Shown: in pieces, positions 49,016 through 60,312 of the stretch
Numbering within the stretch: position 1 is the first letter of the stretch
How the letters are laid out: the number at the start of each line of letters is the position of its first letter
Source of the DNA: Strigamia acuminata
Lineage: Eukaryota > Arthropoda > Chilopoda > Geophilomorpha > Linotaeniidae
NCBI GenBank assembly: GCA_949358305.1
Contig: OX442322.1
Coordinates: forward strand, 5,456,001 to 5,520,000
Reading direction: 5' to 3'
DNA length: 64,000 bases
The notes under the pieces: generated by a model
The model's input: the letters and a program-made list of their open reading frames with translations, nothing else
Told to the model about the DNA's origin: nothing
Databases searched by the model: none
Translations under genes and position numbers: made by a program

Positions 49016-50150
49016 GATGCGTTTGGTGAGTTGCAGTCGCAATTAAGCAATTTATCTCGGCATTTTTCCACGCCGCGGACGGCCACGACGCACGGAACGA
49101 GACGTTTCCCTCACGTCGCCGAGCAGAGAAGCTGACGATAGGAGCAGCCAAGCAGTATTTTTGCCGAAATTCGCATTTTGACAGCGAATTACATGTGTTT
49201 ATCGTTGTAAACACATTTTCGGACGTTTTGAAGACCAATTGCGTTCGAAAATTGGTGGAAAATTCGGCGGAAACCTCATTTTTGGATACGAACGGGCAAT
49301 CTCATTTTCGAAAATCCAAGATGGCGCCGACCAGAAGTTAAGCGTTTGGACTGTTTGATACATCGTTTTTCTACGATTTCCGGGTTTTGTGAGTGTTCTC
49401 GAGTAACTGTATTTATTATTTACACCAGTGTAAGGTATTTTGACTGTTTTTGGGTCTTTTTATCGGCGGAGTTCGTCAATTATGTGTTTTTTTTTCGTCG
49501 CGTACGAGTGTGGCGGCGATCAACGCACACATTTTGGATTACGAACGGTCAACTTTCGTCCTACACGTCTCGAACGACGTGTCAACGTTTTGGGAACCCG
49601 TGCGTACGGAATGCGCACGTGTATTCAACACTGAAGAGCCGCAACTCGCACGACCGCGATTGCGAAGGCGCGGAAGTGCGCATTATTGTTTTGCATCGAT
49701 TTTGCCCACGTTTGCACGGAGGTGTGCACGTGGAAGACAAGTCAGCCCCATTTCCGTGTGTATTTCAGCGTGGGACAATATATTTCAACACAGAAATCAT
49801 CACAACTTGCCACCTTCATATCATTTATAGTGCATTTGGGGTTCGAAATTATTTGTCAATAATATTAAGTTTTTGTTTGGGCCCTTTTGTTTGTTTGGCA
49901 CCCTTTAGGCATTCGCCTAGTGTCATCCTATTCTTGGCCAGGCTTGCTCGAAGCAAGGGGGCGATCCCGCGACCCCAGGAGTGTCGGACGGAAGCCCTTG
50001 TAGCGACTGGTCAAGGAAGTTGTGCTCACTTATTGAGCTGTACCCCGGGTAGAATTGCATTATTTTTCGCCTAATTTTTGGTGGGTTAAGTGTGATATTT
50101 TGCAAGTGTTGTGTTTTTGAGTGATTTTTGTGTTTGTGCTACGCATCATA
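49016..50150 (+). other. copia-3 leader with conserved element
   Basis: This is a 1.1-kb leader. A CCAAGATGGCGCC motif is at 49316-49328. The element shared with other copia leaders is at 49897-50016 and includes GATCCCGCGACCCCAGG (49963-49979) and hairpin CTTGC/GCAAG (49943-49957). A 242-codon ORF at 49346-50074 overlaps it and has no recognised domain. Confidence 0.65.
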
Positions 50151-53100
50151 ATGGCTAGTGAAGTGATGGAAGATTTTTCCAAGCCATTCACTCCGAACAT
50201 TCGGAAATTAGACGGTGCCAATTACGAATCGTGGGTCGTCGATATGCAATTGTATTTGGAGCACCAAGGAGTTTGGGCTCACGTGCTTGGAACTGAACCA
50301 GCATTGGCCGTAACGGCCACCCCCAAGGAAAAGCGTGATTTCCAGGCGCAAAAATCCCGCGCACGTTCCTCCATTTGTCTCGGCTGTACGGAAGCCCAGA
50401 AAGGAGTTGCTGTTGCACATAAAATAGCAAAGGCAGCATGGGACGCATTAAAAACGGCGTACCAACCCACTACAATGGCGCGACAGGCGAGGTTACGCCG
50501 GGAGTTTTTACAACTCCAAATGCTTCCTGGAGATGACATGGTCGTCTTTACTTCAAGAGTAGACAGAAAGGCGGTGGAACTGAAGGACGTTGATATTACT
50601 CTATCAGAAAAAGAGATTGCGTTCCAATATTTGGATTTCCTCGGACCGGAATATGAGTCGGTGAAATCAATTGTCTATCATTGGGACAAACCTGACTTTA
50701 CCGTAGCTAAAGTCAAAGAAAGACTCCTTGCGGAATACAACAGAACACATGGAGGATCTGTGTCTGGGGATGCAACGGGATCTGCATCTGGAGCTTATAC
50801 TGGAACTCAACAAAAGTCGCAACAAAAAGGAATTATTTGTTATAATTGCGGCAAAAAGGGACATTTTTCACGCAATTGTCCCTCATCCAAACAGGGTTTA
50901 ACGACTGCGCCAAGCAAGTCTGGATCGAACGTTTCTCTGTCACGTGGTCGAGGCAAAGGCCGAGGACGTGCACGAGGAAGAGGAGCCAATCTGAGCGCTT
51001 CAGAGGAACTGGAAGGATTTTACACATCACTTCACCAGACTATTGGACAAGCAACATCGCCAGTGTTTTCTTTTGTAACTTCATCGGGGGTGAAAGACAT
51101 GGCGTGGTACGTGGACACAGGTGCCACGGACCATTTTACCTTCACCAAACACGGTTTTGTGAATTACAAGCCTCTTTCGAATTATTCAGTGCGCTTGGGT
51201 GAGGGGTCATCGAGAATAGATGGGGTAGGAGATATTAAATTAGAATCAAAGGATAAATCTCATGGGCACCCGTTTATGTTAAGAAATGTGTTTTACGCAC
51301 CAAATTTTACTAAAAATTTAATTTCCTTCGGTCGCACTGATGAGGCGGGATACGTAACTCGTGTTGGTGAAGGAAAAATGGTCGTTTTCAGACAACGGAT
51401 TACGGAACCAATCCTGACGGCCATGCGTCAGTCGGACAGAATGTATAAAAGTTTTTGTCAGATTGCGGTTCCTGCTGTAAATGCGAGTGCAGTTCCGACG
51501 CATGCGGAAGCACCTGACATAAGTAATCCGGTTACTAACCAATTAAATGTTACTGAAAGTGTTGATATTGTTAATAATACTAGCGATTTAACAAATATGA
51601 GTGAATGCGTAACGCAGGCAAGCGAAATAGCGAAACCGTCTTACAGCGAGGTGTTGAATACATCAAAGAGTATTGGTTTGCAAATGGGAGCGACACAAAG
51701 GAAAACTGCTTTAACTGGGTCTGACACAGGTGCGCTTCCGGCCAACAGTAGGCCCAACGGGGTTACAGAAGATCAATCTAAGGCAAAGACAGATAAGGCG
51801 TTAGATATCAGTTATTGGCATGGCCGTATGGCGCATTTACATACAAAGGGCATTCTAGACATGGAAAAGTCATCAGACATATTTGGAGTAAAATTGTCGA
51901 ATAAAGACATGGATCAATGTGACGCATGCGTGCGGGCGAAAAAGACGCGTGCGGGGTTTCCTCCGATTGGGAAAATTTTGACAAAAGGCATCTTAGACCT
52001 GGTGCATATGGATGTTTGGGGGGCAAGCCAAACTAAAACCCTTGGGGGTGGGAGTTATTTCCTACTTATAGTGGATGATTTTTCACGTTTCATGTGGATA
52101 CACATCCTCAAGAAGAAGAGCGATGTACTAGGGGTTTTTAAGATTTGGCAAAAAGAGATCGAACGCTCCACATCTAAAAAGGTCAAAGCAATACGTACTG
52201 ATAACGGGGGAGAGTTTGTATCTAAAGAATGGGAAGATTATGCTAAACAAAAGGGGATCAAATGCGAGCGGACGAATGCATACTCGCCGGAAATGAATTC
52301 CGTGGCTGAGCGGGCCAACCGCCTAATCTTAGAGGGGGTGAAAGCAATGTTAATTGACTCAAGTCTTCCCAAAAGATTGTGGGGAGAGTTAGCAGTAACT
52401 CTTGTTCATGTAAAGAACTTGTACCCACATCCGAAATTGAACAATCGTTCTCCCTATAACGTATTCCATAACAGAAGGGCTTCAGTTAGGCATTTGAGAT
52501 GCATTGAATCAAAATGCTATACACATATCCCTGCCCAACAACGTCGAAGCAAATTGGAGCCAAAAGCTTGGGTTGGAGCCATTGTGGGCTACTGTACTGA
52601 TACGAAGGGATATCGAGTATGGGATCCGAAATGTAACAAGATATTTTCGTCAAAACATGTTACCATTAATGAGAACGAATACTGGTATGAAAAGGGAAAT
52701 AACATTCCTGAGAAAGAGAAAGGACAGCTACAAGGTTTTGAATACTTTGATTTGGGCAATTCAGGGCATGAGTCTGATGATGAAACACCGACTCCTGTTA
52801 AGGTAGCACCTGTTCCTATTCCTATTCCTCCTCCGGTGCAGATTCCCCCTGTTCAACGTGCGGTATCACCTATTTTAGTGCCGCTTCCTACGACTTTGAT
52901 ATTACCAGTCATTAAACCGCCATTGCCGCCATTGCCTAATACCCCGAAACCCAAAATTACGATGAAATCACGTTTGATAGAGTTTACTGGAGAACCAACT
53001 GAAGAAGTCAGTGATGATGAAGAGGTATTCCAGGAAGAATTGTTAGCTTTTCCAAACGTAAGAGGGGGTCAAGGGGCCACAGCACCTGGGGGTGTTCCTT

Positions 53101-53357
53101 TGTTAAAATTGAACATGCATGATTGGGATGTTAGACCATATATTAGACAAACTGGAAGAGATGCTGGGACAACCTACGCGCATTATATTGCACCAGACAA
53201 GAAAAGGCTCCGCAGCAGAATTGAAGCGTTGCATTGGTGTCAAGAGAACGGATATGAGTTTGATGGAACTCTATTTGACTTTTCGGGAAAATGTCATCAT
53301 CAAGACATTCCAAACCCATTTGCTGGTTGTTGCGCGCTTGAGCCCAACACTTATGAG
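50151..53357 (+). pseudogene. copia-3 Gag-Pol, first part
   Basis: 1069 codons run from ATG 50151 (MASEVMEDF) to the copia-2 insertion. Gag has a UBN2-like capsid region (YESWVVDMQLYL, YQPTTMARQARLRREFL) and a CCHC knuckle CYNCGKKGHFSRNCP near 230. Protease has DTGATDHF near 322. Integrase has HGRMAHL... CDACVRAKK, MDVWG, RTDNGGEF and SVAERANR. A Pro-rich linker leads towards RT. This half is open. The reading frame continues in phase at 60313, where defects lie. It is more distant from copia-1 and copia-2 than they are from each other. Confidence 0.9.
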
Positions 53358-53822
53358 TGAAGAGTTGCAATGGCCTGTGCGCAGTCGAAATAACTCGAAA
53401 CATCGTTTTGGCTGGGCGGATAAATCGGACACGCGTCCGCCATCTTTTATTACAAAAGTAAGTGTGTTACATAAAAGCCTGGTTCGAGGCTAAACGCCCT
53501 CGATCTCAAACACAATGAAATCACAGAACAAATCATTGTTTCAATACACTGACTTGTTCTTTGCAGAAAGACAAAACTAATGGATAAAATAAACAGAACA
53601 ACATAAACAATAAGTGCTCATTTGAGCAGATGACAGGTTGTGTGTGTTGTCACGTAATAGGAGTCGGTTGCGGTACAAAACCAGCATTGGGATTAAAAAT
53701 CAGAATCAACCGACTGCGATACGGGACATCAACATGGCAACACACTGATTGCATTTAACCACAATATGCAATCTGATAATCTACGCGGATGCGAGGACAA
53801 ACAGGAAAACGTCAACCTAACA
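53358..53822 (-). repeat. copia-2 3' LTR
   Basis: On the minus strand it runs from TGTTAGG to CTCTTCA. It carries AATAAAAGATGGCGG (near 53437-53451), the same block as in the copia-1 LTR, just upstream of the presumed start of transcription. Confidence 0.93.
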
Positions 53823-53838
53823 AATCCCCCTTCGTTTA
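53823..53838 (-). promoter_or_regulatory. copia-2 polypurine tract
   Basis: On the minus strand AACGAAGGGGGATT abuts the 3' LTR. Confidence 0.8.
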
Positions 53839-53839
53839 G

Positions 53840-56800
53840 CTATTTGTCAATTACAAAGATGTATTCGCATAGCGCGTTTAATCTGGATTTAGCTAACCAT
53901 TTCGTCAGAATATCCGCGACATTTAATTCGCCGGAAACATGCTCGATTGAAAACGTTCCTTTCTCAAACCAATCTCTAACGAAATGGAGCTTCACGTCTA
54001 TATGTTTGTTTGCCCTGTTCTCGATCCTATTCTTACAGTATTGGATAGCCGGCTGGCTATCCGCAAAAACGCAGGGCGTATTTCGCTCGAGACAAAACAT
54101 TATCTTTGCATCGTAAAGGCGCTCGAGCCAAATAACTTCTTTCACCCCATCGACCACGGCGAGAAATTCGCTCTCCATGATCGACAGGGAGGTCATCGAT
54201 TGTTTGTGGCAATTCCACGAGATGGGAATGCCACCCATATAGACAATATGTCCCCCAAAGCTTCGTCGTCTGTCTTGATCCAGGGCAAACGACGCGTCGG
54301 TGTAAACTGTCAAATTCTCGTTTTTACAGTTCGATAAGTTAATCGAATAATTCGACGTGGTGGCCAAATATCGCAGGACCTGCAGTAACATATTGACATG
54401 GCGCGTCGAATGCGTCTCGTTATACTGGGAAAGCACTATTACTGAAAACAGTATGTCGGGTCTGGTTCGGCTGGCGATGAACAACAGACTTCCGACCAGA
54501 GATCTGTACGGGAATGAGGTGTCGACTTTTTCTCCGGTTCTTACACCTTGAATCATGGTTCCCGGGGTTACTGGAACCTTTACTCGATGGCACGAGTCAA
54601 TCCCGTACGCTTTACAAAGCTTTTCAATATATTTCCGTTGGTGGATTTTAATCATGCCCCCGGACCTATCAAACTCGATTCCTAAAAGTAAAGTTACGGG
54701 TCCCAGACTCACTACTTCAAACGATTCCCGTAACCACTTCAAAACGCATTGTTCCACATAGTCATCCTTCGAGAATAGCACGATATCGTCCACGTAGAAG
54801 ATGACTATCGCGTCGTTGTCTAGGGCATAGACACAGTTTAAACCCAACAACGGTTGAAAGCCCAATTCAAGTAGTCGTATGTGGAGGACCTGGTACCACA
54901 TACGACCGGACTGGTGTAATCCATAAAGTGCTTTTAAAAGCATCCAGCATTTATGCTTATTATGGGCGGTACGATATCCCTTGGGGATCTCCATGTACTG
55001 TACCGTATCGAGGTCCCCGTAAAGGTACGCGGCCTTGATATCCAGGTGTAAATCCCGCCATCCCTTGAGTATCACCAAAGTGCAAAAGAACACTATCACT
55101 AGCACGAAGTTGACGACGGGGGAGAACACCTCCGTAAAGTCAACTCCGGGCTTTTGCTTAAAGCCCTGTGCGACGAGTCGGGCTCGGTAGCGTTGGATAA
55201 CACCCGTGTGGTCGCGCTTCATTTTGTATATCCATTTCGATCCCAAGAGAGTCGTACCCTCATCTAAAGTTGTTTTGTCAACTTCCTTGTAAACCGTTCT
55301 TTCATCGAACACATCAATTTCCTCTCTCATGGCTTTTATCCAATCAGGACGCTTGATGTGGTACATGGCTTCTTCGTAGGTTTCTGGCTCGACGGCACAG
55401 AAACCTGCAAACCCTAACGGTTCACCGTCCCCCTCTAATGTCTTAAAGTCAAATAAGGTCGCATCATATGCGTACCCTTCTTCATCGCACCACCGTGCGA
55501 TATCAACTCGACTTCTTATCTTGTCCTTTAAGGGCGTGATGTAAACAACATCTACTTGTCCCGCCGTCGCTCCGTCTTTGCGGACGGATGCGCGTCGTTC
55601 CCATTCCGCCATATTTAACGGCAGTAGTTCCGGATGTAACATCACGTTCCCTTGCTTTTTCTTTGATCGTGATCCACGCCGTGTTTGAATCCCTGGAGGA
55701 ATTTCAGGTTCCCCATCACTGTCAGGATAGATGTTGAAGTAATTCACATCATCCCCCTTCGCCCCACCAATTTCTTCAACAGGCTCATCCTCTGTATCCC
55801 CGTCCCCAAGAATAGGGTTCCCCTCAACGGGCATGAGTGGGGGTTGCCGAGCTGCCTGTTTAGCGACTGGCCTCAATTCAGGTCTAAGAGTAGGCTTTGG
55901 GGTCGTGGGCAATGCGGGTTTCACTTTTTGTTGCGGAACAGGCTGTGGAACTTCCTGTATCGCAGGAGGGGGTTCCGGAATCTCCGGAACTTCTAGGACC
56001 TCCGGGATCCCCGGAGCCTCCTGAATTATCGGGTCGCCAGCAACGCTGTCGTCGTCAGAAAATGACCCATTGAACGAGTCCGAACTCGAAGTATCAAAGT
56101 CATTCTCCAATTCAGGCGACGTGGCCGTCCCTAATTCAAACCAGAAATTGTTTTCAAAAATTTTGACGTGTTTAGATAAAAACACCTGATTTTTATTCGG
56201 ATCCCAAATTCTATAGCCGCGTGTAGAAGCGGCGTATCCAATTAATGCCCCAGCCCATGCCCTGTCTTGTAATTTCCCACCCCGAGTCTGAGATGGGATA
56301 TGGACATAAGTCAATGAGCCAATGCACTTGACATGGCGAAGGGACAATTTCTTATCATAAAACACAGAATAAGGTGTTTTTCCCCCAATTCCCGTATGTG
56401 GAAAGCGGTTTTTCAGATATACAACTGAAACGCCAAGCTCTGCCCATAAAGTGGCGGGAAATTTATTCTCAAAAAGAAGTGCCCGAGTACCATTAAGAAT
56501 GGTACGGTTCGCCCGTTCGGCGACCGAATTCATTTCTGGGCTGTATGCATTAGTCCTCATACACTTAAGCCCAATTGTTGCCACATAATCGTCCCATTGT
56601 CTAGATATGAACTCCCCTCCATTATCAGTTTTTATAGCCTTCACCTTCTTAGAGGTCGTTCGCTCAACTTCAAGTAGCCACCGCTTGAAATGTCCTAAAA
56701 CGTCACTTTTCCGTTTCATGATAATTATCCACATAAAGCGGGAAAAATCATCGATGAGAATGAGATAATAGTACGCCCCACCCAACGTTTGAACTGGAGC

Positions 56801-58714
56801 GGGGCCCCACACGTCTAAGTGCACTATTTCCAAAATACTTTTTGTCGTAATTCCAATTATTGGGGGAAAACTAGCACGTGTACTCTTCGCCCTGGCGCAA
56901 AAGTCACACGTCGACAACTCCTTATTCGAGAGTTTCAGCCCAAAAACATCAGTTGACTTCTCTAAACCCGCAATTCCCTTTGCATTTAAATGCCCTAAGC
57001 GGGAGTGCCAAATGTCCATCGTTTGAGCCTTATCTTTCTTGTCAAAAGTTTTAACCCCATTAGTAGAATTATTCCCATTCTCTGCTTTGTTCTGCACAAT
57101 TGAACTTGCCTCCTTAGAGGCATTGGCAGTCTTTGCCTTAATTTTATTCGAAACATTCGCTTGCGCATTAGTCGTAACATTCGCAGGCGCGTTGTTCGCA
57201 ACACTCGCTTGCCCCTTTATCGCTGGTGCAGGTTTCCCTGACTCACTCGAATTTTGGGTTAATGCGTCCTTAAAACTAGGGTATGTTAGTATCGAATTTA
57301 CAACTTCATCGCCTTTTATAAGCGGACTAGAAGACACTGTCGCAGCCTGTTGCGCAGGTAATGCGGCAGTGTTCACAGGAGAAATACGACAATTGACCTT
57401 ATACATCCGATCACTCGTGCGTTCCGCAGTGATGGAAGGGTCATCAATTTTGTCGTTATAAATAACCATTTTACCATTTTTAATCATGGTCGTTGCCCCA
57501 GCTTCATCCGTGCGACCCAACAAAATCAAATTCTTCCTAAAGTTGGGTGCATAAAATACATTTTGCAATGTAAGTGCACGGGTGCGGGTTCCGTAAATCG
57601 ATGTCAATGTCACATTTCCTATTCCTTCGATTCTCGACTTTCCTTCTCCCTGTTGCACGTGGCCAGTTAATGGCTTGAAGTCGGAGAACCAGTCTTTGTT
57701 GAAGGAGAAATGGTCCGTCGCCCCTGTGTCGACGTACCATTGCGAATCATAATTCGCGTGAGACACGTGGGAAGCCGGCACAGGGGGTTGTTGTTGAAGC
57801 CAAACCGCCGCTGAGTAATAAGAAACTGGAGAGTCACTAAATATGTCAGCCTGAGTGACAGTGGCCTTTTGTTGGCCCCTTCCACGCCCCTTTCCACGTG
57901 GGTTGCCTCTAAACTGTCCAGTTTGGTTCCCTTTTGCAGGAAATTGCTGTTTCGGCGGAGTAGGGCATTCGCGGGCGAAGTGGCCCGTCCCACCGCAAGT
58001 AAAACAGATGCGTGGGCCGCCGGGTGCATTTCCACCACGTCCGCGATGTCTTCCGCCTTGGTTAAAGAAGGCACCAGTGTTCTCCAATGGCGCCTTGGAA
58101 GGCACGCCAAACTCGTCGGTTGTTACATGTAGGCGGTTGTATTCGCCTACTAGACGTTCCTTGACCGCTGCTGCCGTGAACTCCGTGTCACCCCAGTGAT
58201 AAACCGTCTGCTTGACCGGTTCGTATTGGGGTGGCAGCAGGTCAAGATATTGAAAGGCGTGAAACTCATCAGAAATTTGAATCTTGACATCTGCAAGCTG
58301 TACTACTTTTCGGTCAACCCGTGCGGTGAACACAAACATCTCTTCGTTTTCATGCAACCGCATGTCCGAAAATTCCCTGCGAAGACGGGCTTTACGTGCC
58401 CGGGTCGTGGGCTGGTAGGCAGCTTTCAGTGCCTCCCACACCTCTTTAGCAGTGGCCTGGGCGACCGCCACGACCTGTTGGGCCTCGCCGCAAGCCAAAC
58501 AAATGGTGGAGCGAGCCCTTTCTTCGCCTTTCTCAAAATCCCTTGTCTCTCGAAACGGTGATCCGGCCGGCGGCTCTTTCGTCTTGCCGGTCACGTGGCC
58601 CCAAACTCCGTACGATTGGAGAAGGAGCTGGACTTGTACGCTCCAAGTCGGGTAGTTGGTTCCGTCCAACTTTTTCACATCCTTATAATCATCATGGCGG
58701 TCATAGGACGCCAT
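53840..58714 (-). CDS. copia-2 Gag-Pol polyprotein
   Basis: This 1624-aa single ORF starts at ATG 58714 (MASYDRHDDYKD). The open frame runs a further 79 codons upstream through the leader, but with no better start. It has Gag (TWSVQVQLLLQSYG, YQPTTRARKARLRREF), the CCHC knuckle CFTCGGTGHFARECP, protease DTGATDHF, and integrase (HSRLGHL... CDFCARAKS, LDVWG, KTDNGGEF, SVAERANR). A Pro-rich acidic linker follows, then RT (YGLHQSGRMW, FYVDDIVLFSKDD near 1305) and RNase H (YTDASFALDQDRRRSFGG, IMESEFLAV). Gag-Pol is intact and very similar throughout to copia-1, especially RT-RNase H. No separate gag stop is present, so Gag excess would have to come from processing or splicing. Confidence 0.95.
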   Translation of the reverse strand: MASYDRHDDYKDVKKLDGTNYPTWSVQVQLLLQSYGVWGHVTGKTKEPPAGSPFRETRDFEKGEERARSTICLACGEAQQVVAVAQATAKEVWEALKAAYQPTTRARKARLRREFSDMRLHENEEMFVFTARVDRKVVQLADVKIQISDEFHAFQYLDLLPPQYEPVKQTVYHWGDTEFTAAAVKERLVGEYNRLHVTTDEFGVPSKAPLENTGAFFNQGGRHRGRGGNAPGGPRICFTCGGTGHFARECPTPPKQQFPAKGNQTGQFRGNPRGKGRGRGQQKATVTQADIFSDSPVSYYSAAVWLQQQPPVPASHVSHANYDSQWYVDTGATDHFSFNKDWFSDFKPLTGHVQQGEGKSRIEGIGNVTLTSIYGTRTRALTLQNVFYAPNFRKNLILLGRTDEAGATTMIKNGKMVIYNDKIDDPSITAERTSDRMYKVNCRISPVNTAALPAQQAATVSSSPLIKGDEVVNSILTYPSFKDALTQNSSESGKPAPAIKGQASVANNAPANVTTNAQANVSNKIKAKTANASKEASSIVQNKAENGNNSTNGVKTFDKKDKAQTMDIWHSRLGHLNAKGIAGLEKSTDVFGLKLSNKELSTCDFCARAKSTRASFPPIIGITTKSILEIVHLDVWGPAPVQTLGGAYYYLILIDDFSRFMWIIIMKRKSDVLGHFKRWLLEVERTTSKKVKAIKTDNGGEFISRQWDDYVATIGLKCMRTNAYSPEMNSVAERANRTILNGTRALLFENKFPATLWAELGVSVVYLKNRFPHTGIGGKTPYSVFYDKKLSLRHVKCIGSLTYVHIPSQTRGGKLQDRAWAGALIGYAASTRGYRIWDPNKNQVFLSKHVKIFENNFWFELGTATSPELENDFDTSSSDSFNGSFSDDDSVAGDPIIQEAPGIPEVLEVPEIPEPPPAIQEVPQPVPQQKVKPALPTTPKPTLRPELRPVAKQAARQPPLMPVEGNPILGDGDTEDEPVEEIGGAKGDDVNYFNIYPDSDGEPEIPPGIQTRRGSRSKKKQGNVMLHPELLPLNMAEWERRASVRKDGATAGQVDVVYITPLKDKIRSRVDIARWCDEEGYAYDATLFDFKTLEGDGEPLGFAGFCAVEPETYEEAMYHIKRPDWIKAMREEIDVFDERTVYKEVDKTTLDEGTTLLGSKWIYKMKRDHTGVIQRYRARLVAQGFKQKPGVDFTEVFSPVVNFVLVIVFFCTLVILKGWRDLHLDIKAAYLYGDLDTVQYMEIPKGYRTAHNKHKCWMLLKALYGLHQSGRMWYQVLHIRLLELGFQPLLGLNCVYALDNDAIVIFYVDDIVLFSKDDYVEQCVLKWLRESFEVVSLGPVTLLLGIEFDRSGGMIKIHQRKYIEKLCKAYGIDSCHRVKVPVTPGTMIQGVRTGEKVDTSFPYRSLVGSLLFIASRTRPDILFSVIVLSQYNETHSTRHVNMLLQVLRYLATTSNYSINLSNCKNENLTVYTDASFALDQDRRRSFGGHIVYMGGIPISWNCHKQSMTSLSIMESEFLAVVDGVKEVIWLERLYDAKIMFCLERNTPCVFADSQPAIQYCKNRIENRANKHIDVKLHFVRDWFEKGTFSIEHVSGELNVADILTKWLAKSRLNALCEYIFVIDK

Positions 58715-59827
58715 TTCGGGAAAATTTTCGACGAAATCCAGTGAAAAAGCGAAGCACAAATCACACAAATCACGTAAAAATTCGTCGCACGGATGCACAA
58801 TTCCCCCAAAAGTGAAGGCGAATAATGCACACAACCCGGGGAATCTCAATAAGTGAGATTGGAAAACCTTGACTAGCAATCCCCCAACTCTTCCGTTCGC
58901 GCCTCCTGGGGCCCGCGGGATGGTTGGGTGGCCGTGGATAAGCCTAGCCAAGAATACAGTGCTACGTGCCCGACTGGACGTAGGGTAGCACCGATTCTAA
59001 CAAGGGAAAAAACAAAAACCTTAAAACTATACAAAGTTTCACGAGATAATAAATAAATCAAAAAATACACTTTTTCGGTGTTAAGATGGTAAAGTTGCGG
59101 CGAATTGCGGGTGCAAAGCGTCGCAATATAATCCTTCAAGGACGAAACGTTGCTCCCACGTCGTCGTACGCACGGAAAATGGGCTGTCGTGCCGTCCGCG
59201 TGCACGCTTCCGTGCGATCGCGGGAAAATCAACGTCGCGCTCGTCCGCGCCTTCGTGAGATGAACTCCGGGGTTCAAATCACGGAAAATAATGCCTGCAC
59301 ACACGCTTATCGTGTGCAGGACTTCTCGGTGGCTACAGACCTCTCTGTATGCTGTCAAAATCGTCGTTCGCGACGATAAATCCAAAAAGAAAATGGCCGC
59401 CGTCGCGAAAATCTTCCGTGATGGCGTCCAAACGTGCTTATTTCGCACAAAAACGACAAATAAAGTTCCTACCGTCGAAAAAGATCCTGTTGTGGGTGTA
59501 ATTGACCACACAACACTGTTGAAAAAAACCCACGAAGCGCTGGCACTCGCAGCCACTCGTAGAATCCAGAAAACACAAATCTCGACCGTCGTTTATTTGC
59601 ACGACGTCGAGACGACGAAAAAAACACTAATCCGCGACGAAATTGTCCGTAGATGCTCCGCCGATGCCAAGGAATCGTCCGCACACGTCGTCGCGACGAT
59701 TCTGCGTTGAAATCCGCACCAAACACTCGTTTTTACGACGAGCTGGGCGGGCGCACACTCGGCGACTTCTCGTAGTCGCAAAATGGCCGTTTCTTCTCCA
59801 AAAACGTCGTTGCCAGATCGTTTTTAC
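58715..59827 (-). other. copia-2 leader with conserved element
   Basis: This is a 1.1-kb leader. The element shared by the copia leaders lies at 58867-58995 (core at 58905-58921). ATGGCCGC-type motifs are near 59392 and 59780. No gene is seen. Confidence 0.6.
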
Positions 59828-59839
59828 CCTCTGCTACCA
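59828..59839 (-). promoter_or_regulatory. copia-2 primer-binding site (iMet)
   Basis: On the minus strand TGGTAGCAGAGG lies three bases after the 5' LTR. Confidence 0.9.
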
Positions 59840-59842
59840 CTT

Positions 59843-60307
59843 CGAAGAGTTGCAATGGCCTGTGCGCAGTCGAAATAACTCGAAACATCGTTTTGGCTGG
59901 GCGGATAAATCGGACACGCGTCCGCCATCTTTTATTACAAAAGTAAGTGTGTTACATAAAAGCCTGGTTCGAGGCTAAACGCCCTCGATCTCAAACACAA
60001 TGAAATCACAGAACAAATCATTGTTTCAATACACTGACTTGTTCTTTGCAGAAAGACAAAACTAATGGATAAAATAAACAGAACAACATAAACAATAAGT
60101 GCTCATTTGAGCAGATGACAGGTTGTGTGTGTTGTCACGTAATAGGAGTCGGTTGCGGTACAAAACCAGCATTGGGATTAAAAATCAGAATCAACCGACT
60201 GCGATACGGGACATCAACATGGCAACACACTGATTGCATTTAACCACAATATGCAATCTGATAATCTACGCGGATGCGAGGACAAACAGGAAAACGTCAA
60301 CCTAACA
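59843..60307 (-). repeat. copia-2 5' LTR
   Basis: This 465-bp copy of 53358-53822 has an inner end of TTCG instead of TTCA. It is followed by the target duplication ATGAG. Confidence 0.93.
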
Positions 60308-60312
60308 ATGAG

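Larger units (their letters stand above)
53358..60307 (-). mobile_element. copia-2: complete Ty1/copia element
   Basis: This 6950-bp element is antisense within copia-3 pol, flanked by the 5-bp duplication ATGAG (53353-53357 and 60308-60312). The LTRs are 465 bp (53358-53822 and 59843-60307) and nearly identical, with a single obvious difference at the terminal base. The iMet primer site, leader, one intact ORF and polypurine tract are all present. It is probably young and potentially functional. Confidence 0.96.

Noticed and set aside
49346-50074. 242-codon ORF in the copia-3 leader
   Set aside because: It overlaps the conserved leader RNA element, has no recognised domain, and does not continue into gag.
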